Positions 62,584-64,000 of a DNA stretch of 64,000 nt are shown here, in pieces. The stretch comes from CAYJAZ01 sp964368455. GTDB taxonomy: Bacteria > Desulfobacterota > Desulfovibrionia > Desulfovibrionales > Desulfovibrionaceae. The notes under the pieces are model-generated. The model was not told the DNA's origin. It was given only the letters and a program-made list of their open reading frames with translations, and did no database searches. Position 1 is the first letter of the stretch; every line of letters starts with the position of its first letter. The DNA is taken from contig CAYJAZ010000004.1 of assembly GCA_964368455.1 (NCBI GenBank), positions 62,001 to 126,000 of the forward strand, in the 5' to 3' direction. Made by a program: the position numbers and the translations under genes.

Positions 62584-63369
62584 TTATTGTGCTAATAAAG
62601 AGTATCTAAATAAATCAATACCTTCTTCAACTTCATCATTCTCTTTTACATAAACATCAAGAATGATGATTTTTTCTTTTGAATAATAATCACAAAGTTC
62701 AATAAAAAATTCTGCTTCACGGATTTTTTCTTCCCAAGCAAATATATTTTTATAAGAATTTTTTACATTTTCCTGTGCTTTTATTAAATTATACTTTTCT
62801 TCTTCAACTCTTTTATATTCAGATCTTGCACTTTCTAATTGCTTGTCAGCATTTTTCTTCATAATTTCGGCATTATCTTTTTCGCTTTTAAGCTTTGCCT
62901 TTTCATCTTCTTTAGTTGATGGTTTGCGTAATTGAAGCTGTATTTTTGCAAGATTATTCGCCCAATATGTATATTCTTTGACTAATGCATCGAGCTTAGT
63001 TTTTACGGCTGAAAATTCATTTTCTTTTTCTTCTATAACTTTTTTTATTGTAAAAGAATAAGGAAATGAGCTTGGTTCTTTGCCAGCATTGATCAAGTCA
63101 ATATTTGCTTTAGACAATTCAATTTCTGCCTTATACACATCACTATTCATTTCTAATAAGAGTATATTTGCTTCTATTATATCGCCTTTTGCAATATTTA
63201 TTTTTTTTATTTTTCCAGAAAGTTTACTTTGCATAACTTGGCTTGTTTCTTCATATTTTGCCAAATCTATTGAAGAAGAAGAATAAAGATAATATGCAAG
63301 TATGGCTAATGCTAAAAATACAGAGACTAAAATGATTTTATTTCTTGATTTTTTATCTTGTATATTCAT
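62584..63369 (-). CDS. HlyD-like membrane fusion protein (no partner nearby)
   Basis: 261 residues. One N-terminal TM (about 11-30), then a short biotinyl/lipoyl-like half (KLSGKIKKINIAKGDIIEANILLLEMNS, about 48-75), a long coiled coil (about 78-215, rich in Lys/Glu) and a short end that resembles the returning beta-strand half (DVYVKENDEVEEGIDLFRYS). This is the topology of HlyD/EmrA-type adaptors, though small. No transporter is next to it. ATG 63369 follows AAGGTG. Confidence 0.6.
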   Translation of the reverse strand: MNIQDKKSRNKIILVSVFLALAILAYYLYSSSSIDLAKYEETSQVMQSKLSGKIKKINIAKGDIIEANILLLEMNSDVYKAEIELSKANIDLINAGKEPSSFPYSFTIKKVIEEKENEFSAVKTKLDALVKEYTYWANNLAKIQLQLRKPSTKEDEKAKLKSEKDNAEIMKKNADKQLESARSEYKRVEEEKYNLIKAQENVKNSYKNIFAWEEKIREAEFFIELCDYYSKEKIIILDVYVKENDEVEEGIDLFRYSLLAQ

Positions 63370-63445
63370 AGAATTTTCACCTTCTTATTTATTATAAAAA
63401 TAGAGTGAGTCAAAAAAAGTTTTTTGTCAATCAATGTTCTTTAAA

Positions 63446-63484
63446 CAAAAAGACCCTAGTTGATGAGAAAATCAACTAAGGCCT
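63446..63484 (-). terminator. Terminator of gapA
   Basis: Minus strand GGCC-T-TAGTTGAT pairs with ATCAACTA-G-GGTC (63484-63452), then TTTTTG. Confidence 0.82.
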
Positions 63485-63507
63485 TTATTCAACATCTTAA
63501 ATATTGA

Positions 63508-64000
63508 CTAGAAACCTTGTTTAGCCATATGCATTGTAAGATCACAAATACGGTTTGAATAACCCCATTCATTGTCATACCAAGCAACAATCTTTGCCAT
63601 AGTACCATCTTGAACATATGTGTATTCTGCATCAAGAATTGAAGAATGTGGATTGCCTTTAAAGTCCATTGAAACTAATTGCTTATCGCAGTATTCAAAT
63701 ACACCTTTTAAGTAAGTATCAGCCGCATCTTTCAATTTTGCACGTAATTCTTCAGTTGTAGTTGCTTTTTCAAACATAACTGTAAAGTCAATAATAGAAA
63801 CAGTTGGAGTTGGTACACGAAGTGAATAGCCTGTGAATTTCCCTTTAAGATTTGGTAAAACTTCAGCAACAGCTTGTGCAGCACCTGTTGAAGTAGGGAT
63901 AATATTACAAGCAGCAGCTCTTGCACGGCGTAAATCTTTGTGAGGAAGATCAAGAATACGTTGATCGTTAGTATAAGCATGAACAGTTGTCATTACACCA
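63508..64000 (-). CDS. gapA: Glyceraldehyde-3-phosphate dehydrogenase, C-terminal part (5' end outside window)
   Basis: Glycolytic enzyme. The frame is open to the window edge (codons GGT, GTA, ATG before ACAACTGTT), so the first ATG at 63993 is internal; only the last 160 or so residues are here. Seen: MTTVHAYTNDQRILD just after the active-site Cys region, RRARAAACNIIPTSTGAA, VPTPTVSIIDFTV, and the final AWYDNEWGYSNRICDL. Confidence 0.96.
   Translation of the reverse strand, partial: GVMTTVHAYTNDQRILDLPHKDLRRARAAACNIIPTSTGAAQAVAEVLPNLKGKFTGYSLRVPTPTVSIIDFTVMFEKATTTEELRAKLKDAADTYLKGVFEYCDKQLVSMDFKGNPHSSILDAEYTYVQDGTMAKIVAWYDNEWGYSNRICDLTMHMAKQGF

Overview
The window is an AT-rich (roughly one third G+C by eye), gene-dense stretch of a Gram-negative chromosome. 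LPS genes (kdsB, a waaY-like kinase), Mla outer-membrane lipid transport genes, lipoproteins, a flagellar hook gene with a sigma-54 promoter, a tungstate-binding protein, a monomeric aconitase and a VWA-OmpA surface protein together suggest a host-associated, low-GC member of the Desulfovibrionales (Desulfovibrionaceae-like). This assignment is inferred from gene content and protein style, not from a database search. Both window edges cut a gene: copA at the left and gapA at the right.

Layout. 1-15131: mostly minus-strand housekeeping genes: copA (partial), recO, a META-domain lipoprotein, rimO, pgpH-phoH-TPR-kdsB, ltaE, a glycosyltransferase, truA, an AlkA-like glycosylase and a small ORF. 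15242-22196: tRNA-Phe, a K+ channel with TrkA domains, a MITE-like inverted repeat, flgE with a textbook sigma-54 promoter, repeat element A, then mlaC-mlaA. 22275-28518: pssA-psd, the conserved rpmH-rnpA-yidD-yidC-jag cluster, and a 940-bp non-coding region with a candidate small RNA. 28519-39457: VWA-OmpA protein, element B, priA-proB, a small membrane protein, thiE, mlaE-mlaF-mlaD, a SprA-like protein and a DMT transporter. 39458-47366: two copies (C and D) of the same repeat in opposite orientation, bracketing waaY, comM, lepB, lplA, rlmB and mltD. 47414-64000: a RelB/YafQ-type toxin-antitoxin pair with a broken toxin, tRNA-His, tupA, degP, an FmdB-like protein, a DUF4390-NtrY pair, sulP, acn, ppiD, rodA, a membrane protein, an HlyD-like protein and gapA (partial).

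How genes work together. Envelope biogenesis dominates: membrane insertion (YidC/YidD), phospholipid synthesis (PssA/Psd), retrograde phospholipid transport (MlaA/C and MlaE/F/D in two loci about 13 kb apart), periplasmic quality control (DegP, PpiD), peptidoglycan (RodA, MltD), signal peptidase and LPS sugar supply or phosphorylation.

The most unusual content is non-coding: a family of about 0.42-0.45-kb dispersed repeats with termini reading GTCTCCGACGGCCAAAGG and an internal hairpin that changes in a compensatory way between copies. Two copies share a 314-bp, nearly perfect inverted repeat around a 6.9-kb gene block. Others are a 14-bp tandem duplication that frameshifts a toxin gene, a stand-alone candidate small RNA with its own promoter and terminator, and structured spacers around tRNA-His and rpmH.
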